From NCBI RefSeq assembly GCF_035325945.1, contig NZ_DAOKYX010000008.1:1-64000 (forward strand): a stretch of DNA of 64,000 bases, given 5' to 3'. Under the pieces are notes generated by a model. It was not told where the DNA came from, searched no databases, and saw only the letters and a program-made list of their open reading frames with translations. The stretch is from Parvibaculum sp035325945 (GTDB lineage: Bacteria > Pseudomonadota > Alphaproteobacteria > Parvibaculales > Parvibaculaceae). Made by a program: the position numbers and the translations under genes. Numbering within the stretch: the first letter of the stretch is position 1; each line of letters starts with the position of its first letter. Below are positions 33,065 to 42,568 of this stretch, in pieces.

Positions 33065-34032
33065 GCGCGCGCTCCCGATCTGCGCGCGGCGAGGAAGCCC
33101 ATGATGCCTTGCGGGAAGAAGAGCACGATGACGACGATGAGCAGGCCGAGCGCGACGCGCTGCCAGCCGAGCAGATAGGCCCAGAACAATTCCTTGGTGA
33201 AATGGAAGATCGCCGCGCCGATGACCGGTCCCCAGAGCGTGCCCTTGCCGCCGAGGATCGCCATCAACACCATCCAGACGCCGAAAGTCGCGCCCGAGAA
33301 GGCCACGTCGCGCGGATCGATGAAGCCGAGCATGTTGCCGGTGACGGCGCCCGCAAGCCCGAGAAAGAAGGCCGAGATCGCCCAGGCCGCCGTCTTGATG
33401 CGGGTCGTCTGGAGGCCCATCGCCTCCGCCTTGTCCTCATCGTCGCGGATCGCATTGAGCGCAAGGCCGAAGCGCGTCCTGTAGATTGCTCGCAGCGTCA
33501 GAAAACAGAGCGCCGCGATGGCGAACAGAAGGAAATAGAAGAAGAGTTCGCGCCCGCCAAGTGCGCCCGGATAAAGCGGCATCGCCATGCCCGAGCCCGC
33601 GCCGACATAATCCCAGCCCGCCGCGATCTCGCCCGCCGCGATGCCGAGACCGAGCGTGGCGATGGCGAAGTAGTGTCCGCGAATGCCAAGAAGGACGGCG
33701 CCGGAGAGGAAGGCGAAGAGAAGCGCGGCAATGCCGGCCACGCCGATGCCGAGCGCCAGCGCCTCGAAATAGGGAAGGCCGGAATCGCGCTGCACGACCG
33801 CGCAGGCATAACAACCGATACCGAAAAAGACGATGCTGCCGAATGAATTGTAGCCCATCTGGCCGCCGAGCATGTCCCAGCTCTGCGCCAGAACCACCAT
33901 CAGCCAGAAAAAGGCAAGCTGGGTGACGAGCCCCGGCATGAGGAAGGGCGCCGCAAGCGCGGCGAGCGCGATGCCCGCGAGCAATGCAGGCTCGGGCAGC
34001 CGCCACCCCTTGTCGGTGAGTGCCTCCGTCAT
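33061..34032 (-). CDS. livM: Branched-chain amino-acid ABC transporter permease LivM
   Basis: 323 residues with eight or more hydrophobic helices. LAQSWDMLGGQMGYNSFGSIVFFGIGCYA and AIRDDEDKAEAMGLQTTRIKTAAWAISAF (the EAA-like coupling loop) are LivM hallmarks. ATG 34032 overlaps the livH stop (ATGA); its own stop overlaps the livG start. Confidence 0.95.
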   Translation of the reverse strand: MTEALTDKGWRLPEPALLAGIALAALAAPFLMPGLVTQLAFFWLMVVLAQSWDMLGGQMGYNSFGSIVFFGIGCYACAVVQRDSGLPYFEALALGIGVAGIAALLFAFLSGAVLLGIRGHYFAIATLGLGIAAGEIAAGWDYVGAGSGMAMPLYPGALGGRELFFYFLLFAIAALCFLTLRAIYRTRFGLALNAIRDDEDKAEAMGLQTTRIKTAAWAISAFFLGLAGAVTGNMLGFIDPRDVAFSGATFGVWMVLMAILGGKGTLWGPVIGAAIFHFTKELFWAYLLGWQRVALGLLIVVIVLFFPQGIMGFLAARRSGARA

Positions 34033-34931
34033 GACAGATAGCTTCTGCTGCGAGCGGCGCGCAGATTGCGCCAGACGAGGATCGCGACCATCAGCGCGAA
34101 GACGAAGGCGATCTGATATTCGGCGCCAAGGACGAAGCCCGCCACATTCTCGACCGCGCCGAGCCCGAGCCCGGCCGCGACCACGCCCGCGACATTGCCG
34201 AGCCCGGCGACGACGACGATGAGGAACGAGCGCACCGTATAGGGCAGGCCGATATAGGGATGGATGGTCCAGGCCATGACGGCGAGGCTGCCGGCCGCGC
34301 CGCAAAGAGCCGCATTGATGCCATAGGTGACGACATAGACGCGATCGGTATCGATGCCGAGCACATGCGCGGCGCGCGCGTTCTGCGCCGTCGCACGGAT
34401 CGCCTGCCCCATCCGCGCATGGCGCAGGAAGAGCCAGAGCGCCGCGCCCGCCGCGAGCGCCAGCACGAAGGCGATGATCTTGATCCAGGCGAGCGTTACC
34501 GCGCCGTCGAGCATGTGGATCGAGCCGAGCCCGGTGTCGATGCTGCGCACATCGGAGCCGAAGACCATGTTCATGAGCTGCTGGATGAGGATGGAAAGGC
34601 CGAAGGTGGCGAGAATGGAAATGAATAGGTCCTTGTCCACCACGCGGAACACGACGACACGATAAAGGAACCAGCCGACGCAGAACATCAGGGCGGCCGA
34701 GAGCGGCAGCGCTGCGAGCGGCGGCACGCCATGGCTCGCCAGCGCGAAGGCGATGAACCCGCCAAGGACGACGAGTTCGCCCTGCACGATGTTGACGATG
34801 TTGAGCACGCCCCAGACGAGCGACATGCCATAGGCGGCCAGCGCGAAGATCGCGCCGACGAGAAGGCCGTTCAGCACGACATCGAGCGCGAAGGAAGGGT
34901 TCTGGACGAGGAGGAGAAGATTGTCGATCAC
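34029..34931 (-). CDS. livH: Branched-chain amino-acid ABC transporter permease LivH
   Basis: 300 residues, GTG start with AGAGG upstream. NGLLVGAIFALAAYGMSLVWGVLNIVNIVQGELVVLGGF is the LivH N-terminus and QNARAAHVLGIDTDRVYVVTYGI the coupling loop. With LivM it forms the inner-membrane pore. It follows livK after 7 bp. Confidence 0.95.
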   Translation of the reverse strand: MIDNLLLLVQNPSFALDVVLNGLLVGAIFALAAYGMSLVWGVLNIVNIVQGELVVLGGFIAFALASHGVPPLAALPLSAALMFCVGWFLYRVVVFRVVDKDLFISILATFGLSILIQQLMNMVFGSDVRSIDTGLGSIHMLDGAVTLAWIKIIAFVLALAAGAALWLFLRHARMGQAIRATAQNARAAHVLGIDTDRVYVVTYGINAALCGAAGSLAVMAWTIHPYIGLPYTVRSFLIVVVAGLGNVAGVVAAGLGLGAVENVAGFVLGAEYQIAFVFALMVAILVWRNLRAARSRSYLS

Positions 34932-34938
34932 CTGGCGT

Positions 34939-36165
34939 TCACCTCTCGTCCCAGCCGGGCGTCGGCGCGCGCAGCTTCGCCTCGGCCCATTTCTCCGGCC
35001 AGACGACGACATATTTCCCGTCCTGCACCTGGAAGAGCACCATGGGCTTTCCGGCATTCTTGCCCGTCTCGTCGAACTTGATCGGCCCATAGAAGGTCTG
35101 CAAATCCGTCGCAGCGAGCGCCTCGCGCACCGCCTTGGGGTCGAGGCTGCCCGCGCGCTCGAAGGCATCGGCATAGACCTGCACCGCGGCGCTCGATTCC
35201 GCCGCCTGATAGGGCGCGGGCTCGCCATAGGTCTTCTGATAGAGCGCGGCATAGTCGCTCGCCTTGCCGAAAAGCGCGTCCGAATAGGTGAGCGACGGCG
35301 CCCATTGCGCGCCGCAGAGCGTGTATTCGGCGATCTTGCCGAACTTCTCCGCGATCTGCGCCGAGTCGCAATGGGTCATGGCGAGAAGCGGCACATAGAC
35401 CCGCTGATCGGCAAGCTGGCGGATGGCGGTCGCCGCGCCCTTCTCATGGCCGGAGACGATGAGGAGATCGGGCTTCAGGACCTTGACCTTGGTCAGCGTC
35501 GCCGACATGTCGTTGAGTTCGGGCGGCAGCTTGTCGTCGATGACGATCTTCATGCCATAGCGCTTGGCATCGGCGGTCACGCCCTCGCGCACGTCCTGTG
35601 AGAAGGGATCGTTCTCGAAGGCCATAGCGACCTTGAGCTTCGTCGGGTCGGCGGCGCGGGAAGCGGCGAGCTGCACCGCAGGCTGAAGATATTGATCCGT
35701 GGTCGAGAGGACGGCGAAGAGATATTTGTACCCCTTGCGGAAGAGCGAGATGGCCGCGCCATTCGCCTCGACCATGGGCACGCCATATTTCTCGTTCACC
35801 GGCGCCATCGCCTCGGCGAGCCCGGAGGAATAGGGCCCGAGCAGATACTGCACCTTGTCCTGCTGGATGAGCCGCTCGGCAAGCTGCGCGCCGCGCGCCG
35901 GGGTCGACTCGTCGTCGTAATAGAGGATCTCGAGCTTGTAGCTCTTGCCGCCGACCTTCACGCCGCCGCGCTCGTTGATCGCTTTGACGGCGAGGTCGTA
36001 GCCATTGCGCGTATAGACGCCATTGGTCGAGTACTTGCCGCTCAGCGAGACTGCCGCCCCGAGCCTGATCGTGCCGGCTTCCTCCGCCTGCGCCGCTTGC
36101 GCGAGAGCCGCGAAGCCCGCCGCAGCCATCAGAACCGCCCGCGCCCATGATCGCAATTTCATCAT
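34939..36165 (-). CDS. livK: Branched-chain amino-acid-type periplasmic substrate-binding protein
   Basis: 408 residues. Signal peptide ending AQAAQAEEAG, then the type I periplasmic-binding fold: IRLGAAVSLSGKYSTNG, YDLAVKAINERGG, YYDDESTPARGAQLAERLIQQDKVQYLLGPYSSGLAEA. First gene of the operon. The true ligand (branched amino acid, amide or aromatic acid) cannot be read from the sequence. Confidence 0.93.
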   Translation of the reverse strand: MMKLRSWARAVLMAAAGFAALAQAAQAEEAGTIRLGAAVSLSGKYSTNGVYTRNGYDLAVKAINERGGVKVGGKSYKLEILYYDDESTPARGAQLAERLIQQDKVQYLLGPYSSGLAEAMAPVNEKYGVPMVEANGAAISLFRKGYKYLFAVLSTTDQYLQPAVQLAASRAADPTKLKVAMAFENDPFSQDVREGVTADAKRYGMKIVIDDKLPPELNDMSATLTKVKVLKPDLLIVSGHEKGAATAIRQLADQRVYVPLLAMTHCDSAQIAEKFGKIAEYTLCGAQWAPSLTYSDALFGKASDYAALYQKTYGEPAPYQAAESSAAVQVYADAFERAGSLDPKAVREALAATDLQTFYGPIKFDETGKNAGKPMVLFQVQDGKYVVVWPEKWAEAKLRAPTPGWDER

Positions 36166-36228
36166 CGTCCCCTCTGGTGCCCGCCTCTGTCAGGCCAATC
36201 CGGCAGGCGGCGCGGAAGATATCCCCAT

Positions 36229-36257
36229 CTTGAACTGGCGGACCGCAATTCCTACTT
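36229..36257 (+). promoter_or_regulatory. Candidate sigma-32 promoter for hsp20
   Basis: CTTGAA, 16 bases, CCTACTT resembles the alphaproteobacterial RpoH consensus CTTG-N17/18-CYTATNT. Transcription would start near 36262, giving a leader of about 115 nt that contains the ROSE-like hairpin. Confidence 0.45.
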
Positions 36258-36308
36258 CCAGATCGCCGGACGCCGCATGTGCGGGTCCGGGGTGAAGGGC
36301 TCCGGCCG

Positions 36309-36377
36309 GCCTCGCCGAGGCGGCATTAAAGCCTTTCGTCCGCTGGTTTTCCATCGCTTTAAAAGGATGTAACGCCC
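36309..36377 (+). promoter_or_regulatory. ROSE-like RNA thermometer in the hsp20 leader
   Basis: The 3' hairpin CATC-G-CTTT/AAAAGGATG (36352-36369) pairs UCGCU, a match to the ROSE anti-Shine-Dalgarno U(U/C)GCU, with the AGGA ribosome site, leaving the diagnostic bulged G at 36356. An upstream GCCTC/GAGGC hairpin (36309-36321) fits the multi-stem leader. ROSE elements melt on heating and free the ribosome site of small heat-shock genes. Confidence 0.7.
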
Positions 36378-36839
36378 ATGAGAACCTTCGATTTTTCCCC
36401 GCTTTACCGTTCGACGGTCGGCTTCGACCAGCTCCAGTCGCTGCTCGACTCGGTGACCCGGGACGCAAGCCCGACCTATCCCCCCTACAACATCGAACGT
36501 CTGGGCGAGGCCGAATACCGCATCACCATGGCCGTTGCGGGCTTTTCCGAGAACGATCTTTCGATCGAGGTGAAGCAGAACGTGCTCACCATTTCCGGCA
36601 AGCGCAGCGAGCCCGAAAACACCAATTACCTTTACCAGGGCATTGCCGGCCGAAGCTTCGAGCGCCGCTTCCAGCTTGCCGACCATGTCGAGGTGAAGGG
36701 CGCGCAGCTTGAGAACGGGCTGCTCCATGTCGATCTCGTACGCCGCATCCCCGAGGAGCTGAAACCGCGCCAGATCGCGATCAAGTCCTCGGTGTCGAAT
36801 GCGCGGACAATCGAGGGCAACCTCGCCGCTGCCGAATAA
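36378..36839 (+). CDS. Small heat-shock protein, Hsp20/IbpA type
   Basis: 153 residues. Class A N-terminus MRTFDFSPLYRSTVGFDQL, alpha-crystallin core with YPPYNIERLGEAEYRITMAVAGF, VLTISGKR and GIAGRSFERRFQLADHVEVKGAQLENGLLHVDLVRRIPEELKPRQIAI. It holds unfolding proteins in a refoldable state. Own promoter and leader upstream; bidirectional terminator downstream. Confidence 0.97.
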   Translation: MRTFDFSPLYRSTVGFDQLQSLLDSVTRDASPTYPPYNIERLGEAEYRITMAVAGFSENDLSIEVKQNVLTISGKRSEPENTNYLYQGIAGRSFERRFQLADHVEVKGAQLENGLLHVDLVRRIPEELKPRQIAIKSSVSNARTIEGNLAAAE

Positions 36840-36861
36840 CGCCACACCAGGCGGATGAATG

Positions 36862-36898
36862 AGAGCGCCTCCGGGACCGCCCGGGGGCGCTCTTTTTC
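36862..36898 (+). terminator. Terminator between hsp20 and the Pat-like gene
   Basis: AGAGCGCC and GGCGCTCT pair outside an inner CCGGG/CCCGG stem, followed by TTTTT. It lies between convergent genes and overlaps the stop of the minus-strand gene. Confidence 0.8.
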
Positions 36899-39599
36899 AC
36901 GCCGTCCGACGCAGGGGAAGCTGCATCTCGACGACGCCCGGCTCGCCCTCGATATGCTCGCGCACGAAGCCGAGCGCCCCGCAGAGATCGAGCATGTGAT
37001 GGTTCTCGCGCAGCACATGGCCGAAGACGATGCCAACCCCTCGCATGCGAGCATAGTCGATGAGGTGCTGCATCAGCGTGTAGCCGAGCCCGATCCCCTG
37101 ATGATCCGTCCGCACAAGGATGGCATATTCGGAGCGCTCCCGATCCGGGTCTTCGGACAGGCGCCCCACAGCCGCGATCTCGCGCATGGAAGCGTCGGTG
37201 AAGACGACGAAAGCCATCTCCCGATCATAGTCGATCTGCGTCAGGCGCGCGGCGAGCTGGCGTGGCAACTGACGCAGCGGCGACAGGAAGCGCATGCGGA
37301 GATCTTCCGGGTCCGTATGAGCGAGAAGATCGTCGATGAGCGTCACATCTTCCGGCTTGATCGGCCGCATGGGATAGGTCCTGCCCTTGCGGTCGCGGAG
37401 CACGCCTTCGAGATCTGATGGATAGGGGCGCACGGCGAGCCGCTCGGTGCCGACCGAAACGGCCGGCCGCACGCGGATGCGCGCATCGACCGCGATGACG
37501 CCGCGATGGTCCGCCCATAGCGGATTGATGTCGAGTTCGAGCACTTCCGGCAGATCGGCGACAAGATCGCCAAGCGCCATCAGCGTGCCGGCGATGGCGT
37601 CGAAATCGGCGGGCGGCCGGTCGCGATAGCCTTCGAGAAGCCGCGAAATGCGCGTCCGCCGTATCAGGTCTTCGGCGAGCACGCGATTGAGCGGCGGCAG
37701 CGCCATCGCCTTGTCGCGGATGACCTCAACGGCCGTGCCGCCCTGTCCGAAGAGAATGACCGGACCGAAGGTCGCGTCGTCCACCACGCCGAGAATGAGT
37801 TCGAATGCACTCGGACGGCTGACCATGCGCTGAACCGTGAAGCCCTCGATACGCGCGCCCGGTGCCGCCGCGCTCACCATGGCGAGCATGCGGCTCGCCG
37901 CCTCGCGCACAGCGTCGGTGCTTTCAAGGCCGAGCGCGACGCCGCCGACATCGGTCTTGTGGGTGATGTCGGGCGAGAAAATCTTGAGCGCCACCGGAAA
38001 GCCGATTTCGGCGGCGATCCGCGCCGCCTCCTCTCCGTCATGCGCGACGCGGGTATCGACCGCGGGAATGCCGTAAGCCGAAAGCAGCGACTTCGCTTCG
38101 GGCTCGTTGAGCCATTCACGCTTCTCCGCAAGCACGCGGCCGACGATTTCACGCGCGCGCGTCACATCGCGATTGGGCCATGCCGGGCCCGCCGGCGGGA
38201 TTTCCATCAGAAGCCGCTGGTTCTGGCGATAGCGCACCTGGTGCATGAAGGCGGTGATCGCCTGGCTCGGCGTGTCATAGGTCGGCACGAGGCGCGACAG
38301 GAAAACCTCGCGCCCCGCCCGCGCGGTCAGATCGCCGAGCCAGCTCGTGAAGACGGGCTTCCCGCTCTTCTCCGCCGCATCGGCCACCGCGCGCGCCGCC
38401 GCCACATTGTCCACCACCGCCGTCGGGCAGTTGATGGCGAGCAGCGCATCCATATTCGGGTCCTTCAGCATGATGCCGATCGCCGCCGCGTAACGCTCCG
38501 CCGGGGCGTCGCCTACGATGTCGACGGGATTGCCCCGGCTCCATGTGCGCGGCAGCACGGCATCGAGCGCGGCGAGCGTCTCGGGCGCAAGCTCCGCCAT
38601 CTGCCCGCCTTCCTCGATGAGGAAATCCGTCGCCAGCACGCCGAGCCCGCCGCCATTGGTGAGAATGCCGAGACGTTCGCCGCCAAGCGGCTTGCGCTCG
38701 GGCCGAGTGGAGAGCGTTTCCATCGCCTCGAAGAGATCGTCGAGGCCCCTCACGCGCAGCATGCCCGCGCGCTGGAAGGCGGCCTCATAAACCGCGTCGG
38801 AGCCTGCGAGCGCACCCGTATGCGAGGCGGCCGCCCTGGCCGCCGCCGCATGCCGCCCGGCCTTTATCACCATGACGGGCTTCAACCGCGCGGCCTGCCT
38901 GCCCGCCGACATGAATTTGCGGGCATGCTCGATCGATTCGACATAGAGAAGGATGCTCCGCGTCTGCGGGTCCTGGGCGAGATGGTCGAGCATGTCCCCG
39001 AAATCGACATCCGCCATGCCGCCGAGCGAAACGATGTGGGAAAAGCCGATGCCGCGCGTCGTCGCCCAGTCGAGCATCGTCGTGATGACCGCGCCCGATT
39101 GCGACACGAAGGCGATATTGCCCTTGAGCGGCGCGATATGCGCGAAGGAGGCATTGAGCCCCGCGCCCGGCACCATGACACCGAGGCAATTCGGGCCGAC
39201 GATACGCATGAGCGAAGGCCGCGCGGCCATGAGCATGCGCGCCTGAAGCGCCCTGCCTTCCTCGCCGAGTTCGCCGAAGCCCGCGGTGATGACCACCGCC
39301 GCGCGCGTGCCCCGCGAACCAAGCTCCGCAACGAGATCGGGTATGCCCTGGGGCGGCGTCGCGATGACGGCAAGATCGGGCGCGGCGGGAAGATCGCTCA
39401 CACTCGCGACGGCCTCGACATCGCACATGCGACCGCCGAACTCGGCGGCACGGCGATTGACCGCCCAGATCTTCCCGCCATAGCCGCCGCCGGTCAGGTT
39501 CTTCAGCACGACATTGCCGACGCTGCCTGCCCTCATGCTTGCCCCGATCAATGCAATGGAACGCGGAGCAAACATCTTGTCGAGATTGCGGATGGTCAT
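36897..39599 (-). CDS. NDP-forming acyl-CoA synthetase / GNAT protein acetyltransferase (Pat/PatZ type)
   Basis: 900 residues. CoA-binding domain (MFAPRSIALIGASMRAGSVG), CoA-ligase domains with ASHTGALAGSD (the active-site His region of ADP-forming enzymes), ATP-grasp domain (AKSLLSAYGIPAVDTRVAHDGEEA, LKIFSPDITHKTDVGGV) and a C-terminal GNAT domain (YPMRPIKPEDVTLIDDLL ... VRTDHQGIGLGYTLMQHLIDYA). Homologues acetylate acetyl-CoA synthetase and other lysines. The retained histidine suggests ligase activity may also survive. Confidence 0.92.
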   Translation of the reverse strand: MTIRNLDKMFAPRSIALIGASMRAGSVGNVVLKNLTGGGYGGKIWAVNRRAAEFGGRMCDVEAVASVSDLPAAPDLAVIATPPQGIPDLVAELGSRGTRAAVVITAGFGELGEEGRALQARMLMAARPSLMRIVGPNCLGVMVPGAGLNASFAHIAPLKGNIAFVSQSGAVITTMLDWATTRGIGFSHIVSLGGMADVDFGDMLDHLAQDPQTRSILLYVESIEHARKFMSAGRQAARLKPVMVIKAGRHAAAARAAASHTGALAGSDAVYEAAFQRAGMLRVRGLDDLFEAMETLSTRPERKPLGGERLGILTNGGGLGVLATDFLIEEGGQMAELAPETLAALDAVLPRTWSRGNPVDIVGDAPAERYAAAIGIMLKDPNMDALLAINCPTAVVDNVAAARAVADAAEKSGKPVFTSWLGDLTARAGREVFLSRLVPTYDTPSQAITAFMHQVRYRQNQRLLMEIPPAGPAWPNRDVTRAREIVGRVLAEKREWLNEPEAKSLLSAYGIPAVDTRVAHDGEEAARIAAEIGFPVALKIFSPDITHKTDVGGVALGLESTDAVREAASRMLAMVSAAAPGARIEGFTVQRMVSRPSAFELILGVVDDATFGPVILFGQGGTAVEVIRDKAMALPPLNRVLAEDLIRRTRISRLLEGYRDRPPADFDAIAGTLMALGDLVADLPEVLELDINPLWADHRGVIAVDARIRVRPAVSVGTERLAVRPYPSDLEGVLRDRKGRTYPMRPIKPEDVTLIDDLLAHTDPEDLRMRFLSPLRQLPRQLAARLTQIDYDREMAFVVFTDASMREIAAVGRLSEDPDRERSEYAILVRTDHQGIGLGYTLMQHLIDYARMRGVGIVFGHVLRENHHMLDLCGALGFVREHIEGEPGVVEMQLPLRRTA

Positions 39600-39728
39600 A
39601 GGCGGAGAGTTCCCCCTGGCAGTCTTGCAATATGGCGAAAGACCGGCATCGCCATTAAGCTACCCCAACAATATGAAGGAACGGGGCGAACGCATCCACC
39701 ATTTCGCCGCACAGGCAGCGGGGGCTTC

Positions 39729-40637
39729 ATGTCGAGCACGAGAGCCAAGCTTTTCAACCACCTGCTCCGCATCCTGACGGCGCGCAGGCTCGACCCCAAC
39801 GCAGATCCGCGCCTCCTGCGCCAGAGGCTCGACCGCCTGATCGAGCGCTTCAACCGCCCGCTGCGGCACGCCCGCGCCGAACCGCTCGACGTGGAGGGCA
39901 TCGCCGCCGAATGGGTTGTTCCCGATACGGAGATTCCGGGACGCTTTCTGCTCTATCTTCATGGCGGCGGCTACATCTTCTGCAACCCGCGAACTCATCG
40001 CAACATCGTCTCGAACATGGCGCGTGCCGCAAGAACGCGCGCGCTCGTCATCGACTATCGCCTGGCGCCGGAGCATCCCTTCCCCGCCGCGGTCGAGGAT
40101 GCGCTCAAGGCGTATCGCTGGCTCCTCTCGCAAGGCGCGGACCCCGCCAGCATCGCCATTGCGGGCGATTCCGCCGGTGGCGGCCTCTCGCTCGCCCTGC
40201 TTCTCGCCCTGCGGGACAAGGGCGAGCCCCTACCGGCCGGCGCTGCGCTCCTCTCGCCCTGGACCGACCTTGCCGCTTCCGGCTGGACACATGTCACCCA
40301 TGCCCGCCTCGACCCGATGCTCGGGCTGGACGGGCTGCTGCTCGCCGCCCGCCATTACCTGCAGGGCACGGTGCCGACGGACCCGCTCGCCTCGCCGCTT
40401 TTCGGCCGCCTCGAAGGGCTGCCGCCGCTCGCCATCCATGTCGGCGACCGGGAAATCCTGCTCGACGATTCGCTGCGTCTGGCCGAAAAGGCGCGCGCCG
40501 CCGGGGTCGCTGTCGATCTGAAGGTCTGGCACGACCTGCCCCATGTCTTTCAGGCCGCGACCTTCCTGCCGGAAGCAAGATTGTCGCTGGGGCAGTTGGG
40601 AGAATTCCTCGACGCGCGCATGAAGGCGGCGCCCTGA
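39729..40637 (+). CDS. Hormone-sensitive-lipase family alpha/beta hydrolase
   Basis: 302 residues. HGGGYIFCNPRTHRNIVSNMA (oxyanion HGGG), YRLAPEHPFPAAVEDALKAYRWL, nucleophile GDSAGGGLSLA, and the acid and His positions near GDREILLDDS and LPHVFQ. Typical short-chain esterase of the HSL family. ATG 39729 has no strong ribosome site. Divergent from the Pat-like gene. Confidence 0.92.
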   Translation: MSSTRAKLFNHLLRILTARRLDPNADPRLLRQRLDRLIERFNRPLRHARAEPLDVEGIAAEWVVPDTEIPGRFLLYLHGGGYIFCNPRTHRNIVSNMARAARTRALVIDYRLAPEHPFPAAVEDALKAYRWLLSQGADPASIAIAGDSAGGGLSLALLLALRDKGEPLPAGAALLSPWTDLAASGWTHVTHARLDPMLGLDGLLLAARHYLQGTVPTDPLASPLFGRLEGLPPLAIHVGDREILLDDSLRLAEKARAAGVAVDLKVWHDLPHVFQAATFLPEARLSLGQLGEFLDARMKAAP

Positions 40638-40812
40638 AACCGCTTCAATTCCGATGAAACGCGAATTTCGCCTTAGGAGGGATTTAACTCTCGGAAGGCT
40701 AGAAAATCATGTTGAAGCGCGTATGAAGGCGAAGAAGGCGGATGGAGTTCGTCGATCGGACATCGGGATGGAGACCCATCTGCGCCGCGTCGTGTAAACG
40801 AGGCGCGGTAAG

Positions 40813-42543
40813 ATGCTGACGGGTAACGAGGGCCAGAGCAGAAGCCTTGCGCGTCAGTTCGGACTGAAGTTTGTCGCCTTGGCCCTGCTTCTGGCGCTCT
40901 GCCAGCTTTCTCTCGAATATCTTCATGCGAAGCGGGAGCTTCTGGATCATCTGGCCGACCGCGCAGCGATCCTTTCCGGCAATTTGCTCATGCACGCCGA
41001 GCGGGAGCCTTCCTTCTCGCTTCCGGACGCGATCCGCCATGTGAACTGGCAGACCCGGTACTTCTCCGATCTCGTTGGCGTCTATTTCGTCGATCGGCAA
41101 GGGCATCTCGTCGACAAGGCCGCGCGCCCCGGGGAAATGGACGATGCCGCCATTCTGAAGGATGCGGCCGTCCGGGACGGACTGACGAAGAGCATCGAGA
41201 GCGGGACGGGCCGCGACATCGGCCTTTCGGGCGGAAGCCCTTCCTTCTGGCTGCATGTCACGCCGGTCGCGCCTCTCGGCCTCAACGCGCTCATCGTGAT
41301 CGATCAAGGCGCGTCGCGAGAGAGAGTGGCCGGCCCGCTGATCTCGGCACTCGCGGCGCGCAGCGCGCTCTTTCTTGTGCTTCTCGCGGCTTTCTATTGG
41401 CTCGCCCAATCGTCCATGCTGCGGCCGATCTCGCGTCTTGGAAACGCGCTCGCACGAAGCAGCGCGGGCGACACACTCGACCTTTCCTCCGAACTGCCGC
41501 CGAACGAAATCGGCACACTCGCAAAGCGGATCGATGAATTGCTGCTGAGCCTCGACGGCTGCATCGAGCGGAACGAAGTGCTGCTTGAGGCCATCGACAA
41601 GCTCGACGCCGGCGTGCTGATCGCGACGGATGAAGGCCGGATCGTCTGGGCGAGCGCGGGCTTCGAGCGCATGACGGGCTTCTCCCGCGCCGAGATTGAA
41701 GGCCGCAACCTCGACAATATCTATTCGCGACACTGCAAGCCCATTGGAGCGCTGTCGGCCTTGAGGCAGGCGGTGCGCTTCAACCATGGCTACAAGGTCG
41801 AGACCGTCGATCACGCGAGCAACGGGCGCGAATACTGGGCCTCGATCGAGGTTCACCCGATTGCCGAGGCCGCCGGGAAACGCGGCAAATTCATCGTCAT
41901 CGAAAACGACCTCTCGCGGACGAAGAAACTGAAAGCCGAGCTGGACGAGACCCGGAGCCTTCTGCGCGCGCGCACAGACGACTTGCAGCAGGTGAACGGC
42001 GAACTTGCGGCCAGACGCGCCAGCGACACGCGAACAGCCGGAGAACCGGCCGCCGCGGAGCAAGGGGGCGTGGCGGCCACGCAGACCGACGGAACCACGA
42101 GCCTCGAAGTGCTGCTCGCCGAGGACCAGCCGGTCAATCAGAAACTGATGATCGCAGTCATGGAGCGGCTCGGCCACCATCTGACGATCGCGAATAACGG
42201 TATCGAGGCTCTGCGCCTTCTCGAGCGCCAGACCTTCGACGTCGTGCTCATGGACATCCAGATGCCGGAACTCGACGGCATCAACGCGACGAAGCTCATC
42301 AGGTGCGCGGACGAGGCCTGGCGGAATATTCCGATCGTCGCCCTGACGGCGCATGCGGCCGAAAGCCAGCGCGAGACTTATCTCTCGGCCGGCATGGACG
42401 GCTTTGTCGCCAAACCTTTCAAGATCGACCTGCTGATCGCCGAAATGACCCGCGTGGTCGCCGCAGGCCGCACGGAAAACCCGCAAGCGCCGCAGAATGC
42501 GCTCTCCGCGATGCTGGACGAGATCGACAGCCTGATCGGCTGA
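40813..42543 (+). CDS. Membrane sensor with HAMP, PAS and receiver domains but no kinase domain
   Basis: 576 residues. Helix at about 17-37, a periplasmic domain, a second helix at about 178-197, HAMP (SMLRPISRLGNALARSS), PAS (LLEAIDKLDAGVLIATDEGRIVWASAGFERMTGFSRAEIEGRN) and a short coiled-coil linker. A complete receiver follows: LLAEDQPVNQ, LMDIQMPELDG, ALTAH, AKPF. About 60 residues separate PAS and receiver, too few for HisKA and HATPase domains, and neither an H-box nor N/G boxes are present. A gene for an Hpt protein converges 25 bp downstream. Confidence 0.88.
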   Translation: MLTGNEGQSRSLARQFGLKFVALALLLALCQLSLEYLHAKRELLDHLADRAAILSGNLLMHAEREPSFSLPDAIRHVNWQTRYFSDLVGVYFVDRQGHLVDKAARPGEMDDAAILKDAAVRDGLTKSIESGTGRDIGLSGGSPSFWLHVTPVAPLGLNALIVIDQGASRERVAGPLISALAARSALFLVLLAAFYWLAQSSMLRPISRLGNALARSSAGDTLDLSSELPPNEIGTLAKRIDELLLSLDGCIERNEVLLEAIDKLDAGVLIATDEGRIVWASAGFERMTGFSRAEIEGRNLDNIYSRHCKPIGALSALRQAVRFNHGYKVETVDHASNGREYWASIEVHPIAEAAGKRGKFIVIENDLSRTKKLKAELDETRSLLRARTDDLQQVNGELAARRASDTRTAGEPAAAEQGGVAATQTDGTTSLEVLLAEDQPVNQKLMIAVMERLGHHLTIANNGIEALRLLERQTFDVVLMDIQMPELDGINATKLIRCADEAWRNIPIVALTAHAAESQRETYLSAGMDGFVAKPFKIDLLIAEMTRVVAAGRTENPQAPQNALSAMLDEIDSLIG

Positions 42544-42568
42544 CGGAACCGGGTGATGAGGGGATGGT

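Noticed and set aside
37959..40637. 892-codon plus-strand frame extending the esterase upstream
   Set aside because: The upstream two thirds is antisense to the Pat-like gene; only the C-terminal 302 residues form the hydrolase.
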